Origin: Bacillota bacterium
Lineage (GTDB): Bacteria > Bacillota > Clostridia > Lachnospirales > Lachnospiraceae
Direction of reading: 5' to 3'
Assembly (NCBI GenBank): GCA_029226935.1
Contig: JAQXYZ010000067.1
Span: forward strand, 1 to 40,969
Length of the DNA: 40,969 bases
Under the pieces are notes generated by a model. It made no database searches. It was not told where the DNA came from and worked only from the letters and a program-made list of their open reading frames with translations. Numbering within the stretch: the stretch's first letter is position 1; each line of letters starts with the position of its first letter. The position numbers and the translations under genes were made by a program. Of this stretch, positions 33,261 through 40,969 are shown piece by piece.

Positions 33261-34236
33261 ACCTTTCTTATTAAAGCCTGCCAGTAAGGACTATTTATGG
33301 GGTGGGAGACGCTTAAAGGATGATTTTGCCAAGGAAACAGATTTATCGCCACTGGCAGAGACCTGGGAGTGTTCCACTCATCCTGATGGCCCAAGCATCA
33401 TTGCAAGCGGGAAGCACACAGGAAAAACACTTACAGACGTTTTGAAAAAGCATCCCGAATATATAGGAACGCATCCTGAAAACAAAAATGAACTGCCAAT
33501 CCTGATTAAATTTATTGATGCCAAAAATGACTTGTCCGTTCAGGTTCATCCTGATGATGCTTATGCCAAAGTACATGAGAACGGCTCTCTTGGGAAGACC
33601 GAAATGTGGTATGTGCTGGATGCCGCTGAAGACGCAAAACTTGTTTATGGTCTGCAACATGACATGGATAAGGAAAGTATGAAAAAAAGCATTGAGCAGG
33701 GGACCATCGAAAAATATCTGCAAAAAGTTCCTATCAGAAAAGATGATGTTTTCTATATTGAAGCCGGAACCATTCACGCAATCGGAGCAGGCGCACTTGT
33801 GGCAGAAGTACAGGAAAATTCCAATTTGACTTACCGCATGTACGATTATGACCGTGTGGATAAAAACGGAATGAAGCGGGCGCTCCATGTGGATAAAGCG
33901 CTTGATGTTGCCAATCTGAAAAGAAGCGCTGCTCCCAGACAGGCACTTCGTGTCCTGAAATACCGCCCGGGCTGCGCAACAGAATTTTTGTGCCGCTGTA
34001 AATATTTTCAGGTGGAAAGAATGCTGGTAAACACAGAAAGAATTCGTGAAATGGTCAGTTTCCAGACAACGGGGCTTTCCTTTCAGGTATTATTATGTTT
34101 AAATGGCTGCGGTACAATTTCCTATGAAGAGGACGAAATGCTCCGCTTCTTTAAGGGAGACTGTATTTTCGTCCCTGCCAATTCAATTTCCATGAAAATA
34201 CACGGTACTGCCCAGTTTTTAAAGGTAAGCTGTTAA
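33232..34236 (+). CDS. manA: Mannose-6-phosphate isomerase, class I
   Basis: A zinc-dependent isomerase of 334 residues that interconverts fructose-6-phosphate and mannose-6-phosphate and so feeds GDP-mannose synthesis. The metal site is visible in LSVQVHPDD and KTEMWYVL, with the later His in AGTIHAIG; the YRMYDYDR segment is typical. I start at the ATG at 33232, with AAGGAG about 10 bases upstream inside manC. The two genes overlap by 29 bp, which points to translational coupling. The upstream extension of the frame lies fully within manC. Confidence 0.92.
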   Translation: MTNKNMHLNKPFLLKPASKDYLWGGRRLKDDFAKETDLSPLAETWECSTHPDGPSIIASGKHTGKTLTDVLKKHPEYIGTHPENKNELPILIKFIDAKNDLSVQVHPDDAYAKVHENGSLGKTEMWYVLDAAEDAKLVYGLQHDMDKESMKKSIEQGTIEKYLQKVPIRKDDVFYIEAGTIHAIGAGALVAEVQENSNLTYRMYDYDRVDKNGMKRALHVDKALDVANLKRSAAPRQALRVLKYRPGCATEFLCRCKYFQVERMLVNTERIREMVSFQTTGLSFQVLLCLNGCGTISYEEDEMLRFFKGDCIFVPANSISMKIHGTAQFLKVSC

Positions 34237-34242
34237 AAAATA

Positions 34243-34271
34243 TTGGCAACACTTTAACACTGCGTTATGAT
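34243..34271 (+). promoter_or_regulatory. Sigma-A promoter of the Trp T-box transcript
   Basis: TTGGCA (34243-34248), 17-base spacer, TATGAT (34266-34271). It begins 6 bp after the manA stop codon. Confidence 0.8.
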
Positions 34272-34277
34272 AAAGAA

Positions 34278-34574
34278 AATTTAAAACACCTAAACTGTTG
34301 ACGCGGAGATAAAGGTGATGATGCTCCTACAGAGAGCCCGGAGTGCTGAGATCGGGTGGAAAACAAGTCATCAAATGGACCGCTGAGGGTGCAGTGAAAA
34401 ACAGAGCGTAGTATTTTATCTGTCCAGTATTCTGCAACGTAAGGCATACGTCAGTTGCCGGAGATATGATGGTATCTCATTAAGCGTACAGCATTTGCTG
34501 TAAATCAAGGTGGCACCGCGGATAGTTTATATTCGTCCTTGACAGAAATAATTTCTGTTGAGGGCGTTTTTTTA
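34278..34574 (+). promoter_or_regulatory. T-box riboswitch, tryptophan-specific
   Basis: The leader carries the T-box core AAGGTGGCACCGCGG (34507-34521) and a clear terminator: CGTCCT..ACAGAA pairs with TTCTGT..AGGGCG (34534-34566), then seven T. The probable specifier is TGG (34376-34378), the tryptophan codon, in A-rich context before ACC. It has an AGAGAG segment of stem I near 34332. Uncharged tRNA-Trp should permit transcription of the chimeric trpE'-'trpA gene. The leader looks complete although most of the trp operon it would serve is gone. Confidence 0.93.
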
Positions 34575-34624
34575 TACTCTGCTCATAGAAATGTATCATA
34601 GCCGTACAGGCAGAAAGGAACACC

Positions 34625-35977
34625 ATGATCCAACCTGAACTTAACTTACTTAAAGAGCTTAAAAAACAAGATGAATACAAGACGGCTCCTGTCAGTATGG
34701 AAATTTTTTCGGACATTAGAACTCCCATTGAGGTTCTTAAAATTCTGAAAAATGTTTCCAGCCACTGCTATCTTTTAGAGTCCGTTTCCGACCATGAAAA
34801 ATGGGGGCGCTACACCTTTTTAGGATATGAACCCAGCTTGGAGATTACATGCCAGAATGGACATATGAAGGTAGGCTCACTTTCCTTTGAGACCAATGAC
34901 CCCGGCAAATATATACGTCAGGTCATCGATGAGCATAAAAGTCCTCGTTTTTCCTATCTTCCTCCTTTTACCGGCGGTCTGGTTGGATACTTTTCTTACG
35001 ACTATCTGAAGTATGCAGAGCCTTCCTTAAACCTGAACGCTGCCGATACCGAAGGGTTTAAGGATGTAGATTTGATGCTTTTTGACAGGGTAATTGCTTT
35101 TGATAACTTTAAGCAGAAAATCATCCTGATTGTCAATATTCATCTGGACAATCTGGATACGGAATACAACAGGGCTGTTCTTGAGCTTAAGCAAATGGCG
35201 GAGCTGTTGAGAAACGGTAAAGAAGCCTTTGCAAATGGCAAAGCATTTATTCCTTTTATTACCTGTGGTGACCCTGATCTTGACACTACCAAAAAAATTG
35301 TCCATAGTGCCGTCCGGAACGGTGCAGACTTAATTGAACTTGGTATTCCCTTTTCCGATCCCACCGCAGAAGGTCCCGTTATTCAGGGAGCTAATCTGCG
35401 AGCATTGTCAGGCGGAGTAACCACCGATAAAATTTTTGATATGGTAAGAGAGCTCCGTAAAGATATTACTATTCCCATGGTATTCATGACTTACGCCAAT
35501 GTAGTATTTTCTTACGATGCGGAAAAATTTATCAGCACCTGTGCAGAGATTGGTATTGACGGACTGATTCTTCCCGATCTCCCTTTTGAGGAAAAGGGTG
35601 AATTTGATGAGACCTGTAAGAAGTATGGTGTGGATCTGATTTCCCTGATTGCTCCCACCTCTGCAAACCGTGTTGCCATGATTGCAAAGGAAGCGCGAGG
35701 CTTTATTTACATTGTATCCAGCCTTGGCGTGACCGGTGTAAGAAGTGAAATTAATACTGACATTTCATCTCTCGTTAAACTGGTTCGTGAAAATTCTTCT
35801 GTTCCCTGCGCTGTAGGGTTTGGCATTTCTACCCCGGAGCAGGCGGCTAAGATGGCAGGAATTTCCGATGGTGCCATTGTAGGCTCTGCAATTATCAAGC
35901 TGATTGCACAGTATGGCAGGGATGCCGCAGAACCGGTTGGGAAATATATACAAAGTATGAAGGCTGTGTTACTATAG
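34625..35977 (+). CDS. Chimeric TrpE(N-terminal domain)-TrpA protein
   Basis: A 450-residue in-frame fusion. Residues 1-197 are the N-terminal domain of anthranilate synthase component I, including the Trp-feedback motif LLES (50-53) and GRYTFLGYEP. The catalytic chorismate-binding domain of TrpE is absent. From about residue 199 the sequence is the tryptophan synthase alpha subunit, nearly entire: EAFANGKAFIPFITCGDPD, then LIELGIPFSDPTAEGP (E238 matches catalytic E49, E249 the D60 position), and VGFGIS and GSAII at the phosphate site. The joint (about 35210-35237) contains an imperfect NGK-x-AF repeat, hinting at recombination between short similar sequences. trpG, trpD, trpC, trpF and trpB are missing from the locus. 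Expression is under the tryptophan T-box. Anthranilate synthase activity is excluded here; indole-releasing TrpA activity is possible but lacks a local TrpB. Confidence 0.93.
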   Translation: MIQPELNLLKELKKQDEYKTAPVSMEIFSDIRTPIEVLKILKNVSSHCYLLESVSDHEKWGRYTFLGYEPSLEITCQNGHMKVGSLSFETNDPGKYIRQVIDEHKSPRFSYLPPFTGGLVGYFSYDYLKYAEPSLNLNAADTEGFKDVDLMLFDRVIAFDNFKQKIILIVNIHLDNLDTEYNRAVLELKQMAELLRNGKEAFANGKAFIPFITCGDPDLDTTKKIVHSAVRNGADLIELGIPFSDPTAEGPVIQGANLRALSGGVTTDKIFDMVRELRKDITIPMVFMTYANVVFSYDAEKFISTCAEIGIDGLILPDLPFEEKGEFDETCKKYGVDLISLIAPTSANRVAMIAKEARGFIYIVSSLGVTGVRSEINTDISSLVKLVRENSSVPCAVGFGISTPEQAAKMAGISDGAIVGSAIIKLIAQYGRDAAEPVGKYIQSMKAVLL

Positions 35978-36006
35978 AACAAAAAATAAGGACGGAAACG
36001 AATGAT

Positions 36007-36858
36007 ATGGAACTTACATCTACTACTAGTCAGTCTGTACTTAAAAATTTATGGAATAAGGACACCCACACTTTTTCATCCGATATGCTGAAGCTGACCG
36101 CCATCATTACTATGATGATTGATCATATCGGTGCAGGAATACTGGAATATTTACTATATACAGATATTTCTGCTTCTATTCCATATAATACCTTATTAAT
36201 TATTTATTATATTAATATGGTCTTACGCCTTATCGGGCGTATTGCCTTTCCGATTTTCTGCTTTTTGCTTGTGCAGGGCTTTCTTCATACCAGAAGCAGA
36301 ATAAAATATGCAAGAAATTTTCTAATTTTCGCTTTAATATCGGAGCTCCCTTTTGATTTTTGTTTTTTTGGAGGCATTGATTGGTCCCATCAAAATGTAT
36401 TTTTGACGCTTTGTATTGGACTGCTTACTCTTTGGGCACTGGAAGTTATCCAAAATAAGGAAATGCATATTGCTCTAAAGACTATGGTCTCTTTGCTGGC
36501 TATAGCTATAAGCCTGACAGTTGCTGCGTTTCTCAAAACAAACTATACATGGACGGGCGTTCTGCTGATTTTAGGACTGTATTTCTTTCGTGAAAAACTT
36601 GCCCTGCAATGCAGTATTCCGTTTATTGTATTTTTGATTTCCTCGATAATTTCCAATCTTGCCTATGGTACTTTGCAGGAATCCGTCTTACTTTGCCTGT
36701 CATCTAAGTGGACACTCTTTATACCTGCTCTCATGATTTATCATTGTAATGGGAAGCGGTATATGCAAAAGGGCAAGTATTTCTTCTATACTTTTTATCC
36801 AGTTCATTTAGCTGTTCTTTATGTTATTCAAATCATACTGACTAACATCCTGCAATAA
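36007..36858 (+). CDS. TraX-family membrane protein
   Basis: A 283-residue protein with about eight hydrophobic helices. Family landmarks are DMLKLTAIITMMIDHIG at the start, RLIGRIAFPIFCFLLVQGF, HQNVFLTL, and YFFYTFYPVHLAVLY at the end. TraX of the F plasmid acetylates pilin. Chromosomal members in Bacillota are thought to be membrane acyltransferases acting on surface molecules, but the substrate is unknown. The ribosome site is weak (GGACGGAAACG). It lies 29 bp after the trp fusion and could share its transcript, and it ends at a strong two-way terminator. Confidence 0.88.
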   Translation: MELTSTTSQSVLKNLWNKDTHTFSSDMLKLTAIITMMIDHIGAGILEYLLYTDISASIPYNTLLIIYYINMVLRLIGRIAFPIFCFLLVQGFLHTRSRIKYARNFLIFALISELPFDFCFFGGIDWSHQNVFLTLCIGLLTLWALEVIQNKEMHIALKTMVSLLAIAISLTVAAFLKTNYTWTGVLLILGLYFFREKLALQCSIPFIVFLISSIISNLAYGTLQESVLLCLSSKWTLFIPALMIYHCNGKRYMQKGKYFFYTFYPVHLAVLYVIQIILTNILQ

Positions 36859-36867
36859 TTTTAAACT

Positions 36868-36915
36868 AAAAAAAGCTCTCAAATACCAGCTTAAGGTATT
36901 TGAGAGCTTTTTCTT
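36868..36915. terminator. Bidirectional terminator between traX-like gene and pgi
   Basis: AAAGCTCTCAAATACC (36872-36887) and GGTATTTGAGAGCTTT (36895-36910) form a perfect 16-bp stem with a 7-base loop. There is an A-tract on the left and a T-tract on the right, so it serves both convergent genes. Confidence 0.95.
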
Positions 36916-38260
36916 ACAGTCTCTTAAGAAGTTCTTCTCTCTGTGCTTCATAACCGGGCTTGCCAAGAAGGGCAAACATATTCTTCTTGTAGCTTTCAAC
37001 ACCGGGCTGGTTGAAAGGATTTACACCCAGCAGGTATCCGCTGACACCACATGCAAACTCAAAGAAATAGAACAGCTGTCCTAAATAATATTCATTGACT
37101 TCAGGTACATTTACCATGAAGTTGGGAACCTGTCCGTCTGTATGAGCTAAGATAGTTCCGTTCATAGCACTCTTATTTACGAAATCAACGCTCTTACCTG
37201 CAAGATAGTTTAATCCGTCAAGGTCAACTGCTTCTTCCTGAAGAATGATTTCTTCTCTGCTTGTCTCAATATTAATTACGGTTTCAAACATATTTCTTGC
37301 ACCGTCCTGAATGAACTGACCCATGGAGTGCAAGTCTGTTGTAAGATCAACGCTTGCAGGGAAGATACCCTTCTGATCCTTGCCTTCACTTTCTCCGTAA
37401 AGCTGTTTCCACCATTCAGAAACATAATGAACGCTGGGTTCATAGTTTGCAAGGATTTCAATTGCCTTGCCCTTTCTGAGAAGAATGTTACGAAGTGCTG
37501 CATACTTGACAGCATCATTTTCTTCAAAAGGAGCTTCCATGGCAGCCTTGCGTCCTGCCTGAGCACCTTCCATCAGTTTGTCAATGTCGGCACCGCTTAC
37601 TGCAATGGGAAGTAATCCAACAGCGGTAAGAACGGAGAAACGTCCTCCTACATCATCGGGAACTACGAAGCTTTCGTATCCTTCTTCTGTAGCCAGATTC
37701 TTTAATGAACCTCTTGCCTTATCTGTGGTAGCATAAATTCTCTTTGCTGCTTCTGCTTTACCGTATTTCTTTTCCATCATTTCCTTAAATACACGGAATG
37801 CAATTGCAGGTTCTGTAGTTGTACCGGACTTACTGATCATATTGATAGAGAAATCTCTGTCACCAATCACATCCATTAAGTGTTTAATATAAGTAGAGCT
37901 GATAGAATTACCTACAAAATAAATTTCAGGTGTCTTTCTGATTTCTTTGCTTACTGTGTTGTAGAAGCTATGTCTTAAAAATTCAATAGCTGCTCTTGCT
38001 CCCAGATAGGAACCGCCAATACCAATTACCAGAAGCACTTCTGAATCGCTCTGGATCTTAGCTGCTGCCTTTTTAATTCTGGCAAACTCTTCCTTGTCAT
38101 AGTTTACAGGAAGATCAATCCATCCAAGAAAATCATTTCCCGCACCTGTCTTGGAAACCAATAAATCTTTTGCATCCATAGCAAGCTTCTTCATGGATTC
38201 TACTTCATGATCCTTGATGAAGGGAGCTGCTTTGGAATAATCAAATGTTACTTTGCTCAT
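36914..38260 (-). CDS. pgi: Glucose-6-phosphate isomerase
   Basis: A 448-residue glycolytic enzyme that interconverts glucose-6-phosphate and fructose-6-phosphate. It is of the short bacterial type. Signatures are clear: [32 protein letters not shown] and [16 protein letters not shown], with the catalytic Glu and His regions downstream and a C-terminal Lys-containing segment ([16 protein letters not shown]). AAAGGAG precedes the ATG. It is monocistronic, with its own promoter and the two-way terminator. Confidence 0.96.
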   Translation of the reverse strand: MSKVTFDYSKAAPFIKDHEVESMKKLAMDAKDLLVSKTGAGNDFLGWIDLPVNYDKEEFARIKKAAAKIQSDSEVLLVIGIGGSYLGARAAIEFLRHSFYNTVSKEIRKTPEIYFVGNSISSTYIKHLMDVIGDRDFSINMISKSGTTTEPAIAFRVFKEMMEKKYGKAEAAKRIYATTDKARGSLKNLATEEGYESFVVPDDVGGRFSVLTAVGLLPIAVSGADIDKLMEGAQAGRKAAMEAPFEENDAVKYAALRNILLRKGKAIEILANYEPSVHYVSEWWKQLYGESEGKDQKGIFPASVDLTTDLHSMGQFIQDGARNMFETVINIETSREEIILQEEAVDLDGLNYLAGKSVDFVNKSAMNGTILAHTDGQVPNFMVNVPEVNEYYLGQLFYFFEFACGVSGYLLGVNPFNQPGVESYKKNMFALLGKPGYEAQREELLKRL

Positions 38261-38314
38261 AATATTCGCTCCTTTGTCTTAATTTATTGCTGCTAACCAT
38301 ATCAACCAAAATTC

Positions 38315-38343
38315 AGTGTAGCAAATGAGCTTGGGTTTTTCAA
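38315..38343 (-). promoter_or_regulatory. Sigma-A promoter of pgi
   Basis: TTGAAA (38338-38343), 17-base spacer, TACACT (38315-38320) on the minus strand, about 55 bases before the pgi ATG. Confidence 0.65.
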
Positions 38344-38358
38344 GGATTTTACTAAAAC

Positions 38359-38922
38359 TTACAACATTTCCTTGTCATAAACAGCCCGCTCCCCGCCGAT
38401 AAACTTACCTCTGGTTCTGGCACAGACCAGATGCGCTTCCCCAATCTGTTTTGTTTTTGTGCGGACGGGAACCGCTACATCCGCAAGATGCATACCGATT
38501 AAGGTATCTCCGATATCCATTCCAGCCTGAGCTTTTAAGTGCTCCACTGCCACAGGCTGCTTAAACCTGTGGTACGCAGTGGTTCCGAAGGAGCCGCCTG
38601 CCTTGGGCTGGGGCACTACGTTGACAATGGGAAGCCTTTCTCTTTTGGCAAGTTCTTTCTCAATAATCAGCGCACGGTTCAAATGTTCGCAGCACTGTGC
38701 TGCCAGATATAGATCGTTTTCTAAAGCCACTTCGTAAATTCCTTCAAAAACAGCCTCTGCTGTCTCTAAACTTGAAGAGGTTCCAATCCTCTTTCCGGTA
38801 ACTTCGCTGGAAGAACAGCCCACTACCAGAATATCTCCTTTGGACAGATGCGCCTGTTCCAGCAATTCTTCTGTTGCCTTGCGGGCATCCCGCCTGATTT
38901 CTTCCAAAAATTCTACTGCCAT
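38359..38922 (-). CDS. TIGR01440 / YwlG family protein (DUF436)
   Basis: A 187-residue conserved protein of unknown biochemical role, related to YwlG of B. subtilis. Family landmarks include VVGCSSSEVTGKRIGT, AAQCCEHLNRALI, PQPKAGGSFGTTAY and GDTLIGMHL. There is no membrane segment. I start it at the ATG at 38922 (GAGG 8 bases upstream); the open frame begins 11 codons earlier without a ribosome site. The histidine phosphatase gene ends 42 bp upstream on the same strand, so the two are probably co-transcribed. Confidence 0.9.
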   Translation of the reverse strand: MAVEFLEEIRRDARKATEELLEQAHLSKGDILVVGCSSSEVTGKRIGTSSSLETAEAVFEGIYEVALENDLYLAAQCCEHLNRALIIEKELAKRERLPIVNVVPQPKAGGSFGTTAYHRFKQPVAVEHLKAQAGMDIGDTLIGMHLADVAVPVRTKTKQIGEAHLVCARTRGKFIGGERAVYDKEML

Positions 38923-38964
38923 TTCCACAACCTCTTTTCCAAATATCCTTTTCATAGAATCTAT

Positions 38965-39579
38965 TTACAAATAATATGTTTTTCCTTCTTCCAAAATTTT
39001 GATCTCTCCATTTTTTACTTCTATTCTGGTTACTGCACAATTTTTGTGTACGCCTTCCCCCCAAAACTGTGAAACAGGGGTCTGATTGATATTTGCCAAC
39101 ATAGCTTTCAGTGCACATCCATGAGTGGAAATCAAAATCGTTTTATCTGTGTATTCATCTTTTTTCACAAGTTCCCGGAGAAATTTCCCGGTTCGCTCTA
39201 TAACCTGCTCAAAGCTTTCCCCTTCAGGCGGTACATGATAATTGGGGGTATCTGTAAAGAAGTTCAGAAACTCTTTATCCGGAATGTTATAATTTGATTC
39301 CTCACAGCACAGGCCCTCATACGCTCCAAAGCTGATCTCCTGTATCCGAGCATCCTCAATCATTGGAATCTGTCTGCTTCCAATGATAATCTCAGCCGTT
39401 TCTCTGGCTCTTTTTAAGGGCGATGTAAATGCCATATCAAAAGGAACATCCTTAAGTCCCTGTGCAGTTATCCGGGCAAGCTCTCTTCCATAATCATTCA
39501 GTTCAATGTCACATTGTCCCTGTATCCGTCTGCTCTTATTATAGTCCGTTTCTCCATGTCTGATTAAATATAGCTGCAT
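38965..39579 (-). CDS. Histidine phosphatase family protein (phosphoglycerate-mutase-like)
   Basis: A 204-residue phosphatase of the RHG superfamily. The catalytic motif is LIRHGETDYN (phospho-accepting H8), with SPLKRARETAE, the acidic EISFGAYEG and the second His in STHGCALKAM. The family includes cofactor-dependent mutases and many small-molecule phosphatases; the substrate cannot be told. GGAG precedes the ATG. It is probably the first gene of a pair with the YwlG-like gene. Confidence 0.9.
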   Translation of the reverse strand: MQLYLIRHGETDYNKSRRIQGQCDIELNDYGRELARITAQGLKDVPFDMAFTSPLKRARETAEIIIGSRQIPMIEDARIQEISFGAYEGLCCEESNYNIPDKEFLNFFTDTPNYHVPPEGESFEQVIERTGKFLRELVKKDEYTDKTILISTHGCALKAMLANINQTPVSQFWGEGVHKNCAVTRIEVKNGEIKILEEGKTYYL

Positions 39580-39795
39580 ATTTTTCTCCGATGCTTGATT
39601 TTTTCATTTTTATCTGTTTTCCAATATTCATAATACATCAGTATTATATCATCTTTTTCCCATTATTCTACTTCAAAAATTTCCCCAGCTATGTCATGCA
39701 ACTTTTTACTGCCAGACTCAAATTTTCTTATGTAATGCAATTATTTTCATAAATGGTTCATACTAAGAATATTTAAGAGAAACGAGGTATCCGGC

Positions 39796-40969
39796 ATGGA
39801 ATCATTGTGGAGAATACAAACCGAAACTATTTTACCCAAAGAAAATGCTACCGATATGCCATCGGATGAATGTAATTATGACGTCATCGTAATTGGAGCC
39901 GGTATGGCAGGAATTCTGATTGCTTTCTTTTTGCAGGAAGAAGGAAAGACGTGCTTGTTCTTGAAGCAGACCGTATAGCCTCCGGGCAAACGGAGCGGAC
40001 AACTGCCAAAATTACCAGCCAGCACGCTCTCAAATATAGCAAACTAATCAGACAAACAGGCATTGACAAGGCAAGACAATATGCCCAGGCAAACCAACTG
40101 GCAATCAGGGAATATGAGCAACTGATTGAACGACTTGGAATCGACTGCCAGTTTGAGAGACTTCCTGCTTATTTATATACGCTGAAAGAAAAATGGCTTC
40201 TTGAAAAAGAGGCGCGGGCCGCTTCTTCTTTGGGAATTGATGCCTATTTTACGCAGGAAACAGACCTACCCTTCCCCGTAGAAGGAGCGGTATGCTTCCG
40301 AAATCAGGCACAGTTTTCCCCTCTAAAATTTATTCAGCATATCTCCTCAAAGCTTAATATCTTAGAACATACCAAAGTAACTAATATTAAAGGAAACAGA
40401 ATTACAACGGAAAACAGGGAACTGACAGCGGACAAAATTATCGTTGCCACCCATTATCCCCTCCTTAACCTGCCCGGATTTTACTTCCTGCGCCAGCATC
40501 AGGAAAGAAGCTACTGTCTTGCGCTTTCCGGGTGTGGGAAGATCAACGGAATGTATTACGGCATTGATCAGGATGGACTTTCCTTCAGACAGGCGGGAGA
40601 TTATCTTCTGTTAGGAGGCGGCTCACATCGTACCGGAGAAAACATAACAGGTGGGAAGTATGATTTTCTTTCACAGGAAGCAAGACGCTGTTTCCCAAAT
40701 TGTAAAGAAGAAGCACGCTGGTCGGCACAGGACTGCATACCCCATGATGGCATTCCGTTTATCGGAAAATATTCCCTTTTCACACCTAACCTTTATGTTG
40801 CAACAGGGTTTCAAAAATGGGGAATGACCTCCTCAATGCTCTCTGCATTAATCTTAAGGGATGAACTATGCGGCATTTCCAATCCATATGCCTCTTTGTT
40901 TTCGCCTCAAAGGCTGAATATACGTGCCGGATTCAAAAATTTACTTCTGGACGTGGGTGTGAGCATCAA
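39796..40969 (+). pseudogene. FAD-dependent oxidoreductase (YhfW-like), frameshifted and cut by the window end
   Basis: The start (ATG at 39796, GAGG 8 bases upstream) encodes SLWRIQT and the FAD site DVIVIGAGMAGILIAFFLQ, then the frame hits TAG at 39976-39978. Shifting by -1 at about 39944-39946 restores a long homologous frame: KDVLVLEADRIASGQTERTT, then KITSQHALKYSKLI and onward to the window edge without a stop. One A appears to be missing in GGAAAG. Intact relatives are DAO-type oxidoreductases with a C-terminal Rieske [2Fe-2S] domain, which would lie beyond the edge. Either the gene is a recent pseudogene or the base is a sequencing error. Confidence 0.85.

Noticed and set aside
34625-35977. 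Reading the fusion as a normal multidomain TrpE or as two genes
   Set aside because: The frame is unbroken and no chorismate-binding domain follows the TrpE N-terminal part; from residue 199 on every recognisable motif belongs to TrpA.

Overview
The window looks like chromosomal DNA of a low-GC, spore-forming anaerobic Bacillota, most probably a member of the Lachnospiraceae. The reasons are the gene order hup-rqcP-yabP-yabQ-divIC-spoIIE-tilS-hpt-ftsH, two T-box leaders, a cobalamin riboswitch, sporulation genes (yabP, yabQ, spoIIE, a CotS-family gene) and a peroxide-defence operon with reverse rubrerythrin and rubredoxin. The family assignment is inference from gene content; no rRNA is present.

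Layout. 1-1.5 kb: the right end of an integrated element (tail of an unknown gene, then a tyrosine recombinase) abutting tRNA-Leu and tRNA-Tyr. 1.8-3.9 kb: a GH13 alpha-glucan hydrolase. 4.2-11.4 kb: the conserved division/sporulation/tRNA-modification block on the minus strand. It contains a SpoIIE that lacks the whole membrane domain, although its promoter keeps the 21-bp spacing and Spo0A-box arrangement known for spoIIE. 11.5-12.9 kb: a PEGA lipoprotein with a 15-bp coding minisatellite. 13.0-17.2 kb: a proline T-box operon, proS-cca-cotS. 17.3-22.4 kb: a chemoreceptor, a Wzy/O-antigen-ligase-like protein, an AI-2E family permease and a pseudouridine synthase. 22.5-24.8 kb: a two-component system whose response-regulator tail is duplicated downstream in direct and inverted orientation.

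24.9-26.2 kb: perR-rbr-rd behind a Per box. 26.4 kb: a PilZ protein. 27.0-31.8 kb (minus): a cobalamin-riboswitch leader followed by a transcobalamin-C-like (DUF4430) protein, an ECF S component, a D-2-hydroxyacid dehydrogenase, MtaD (MTA/SAH deaminase) and an archaeal-type AhcY. No terminator is visible inside this run, so B12 sensing may govern both B12-related uptake and S-adenosylhomocysteine recycling, possibly through S-inosylhomocysteine. 31.9-34.2 kb: manC-manA for GDP-mannose.

34.3-36.0 kb: a tryptophan T-box leader that now drives one chimeric gene. The N-terminal domain of TrpE is joined in frame to nearly all of TrpA, and everything normally between them in a trp operon is missing. 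36.0-40.97 kb: a TraX-family protein, pgi, a YwlG/TIGR01440 protein, a histidine phosphatase, and a frameshifted FAD-dependent (YhfW-like) oxidoreductase that runs off the right edge.

The most notable items are the trpE'-'trpA fusion under a Trp T-box, the B12-riboswitch/SAH-recycling run, the membrane-less SpoIIE, and the mutually exclusive hairpins after the response-regulator gene.
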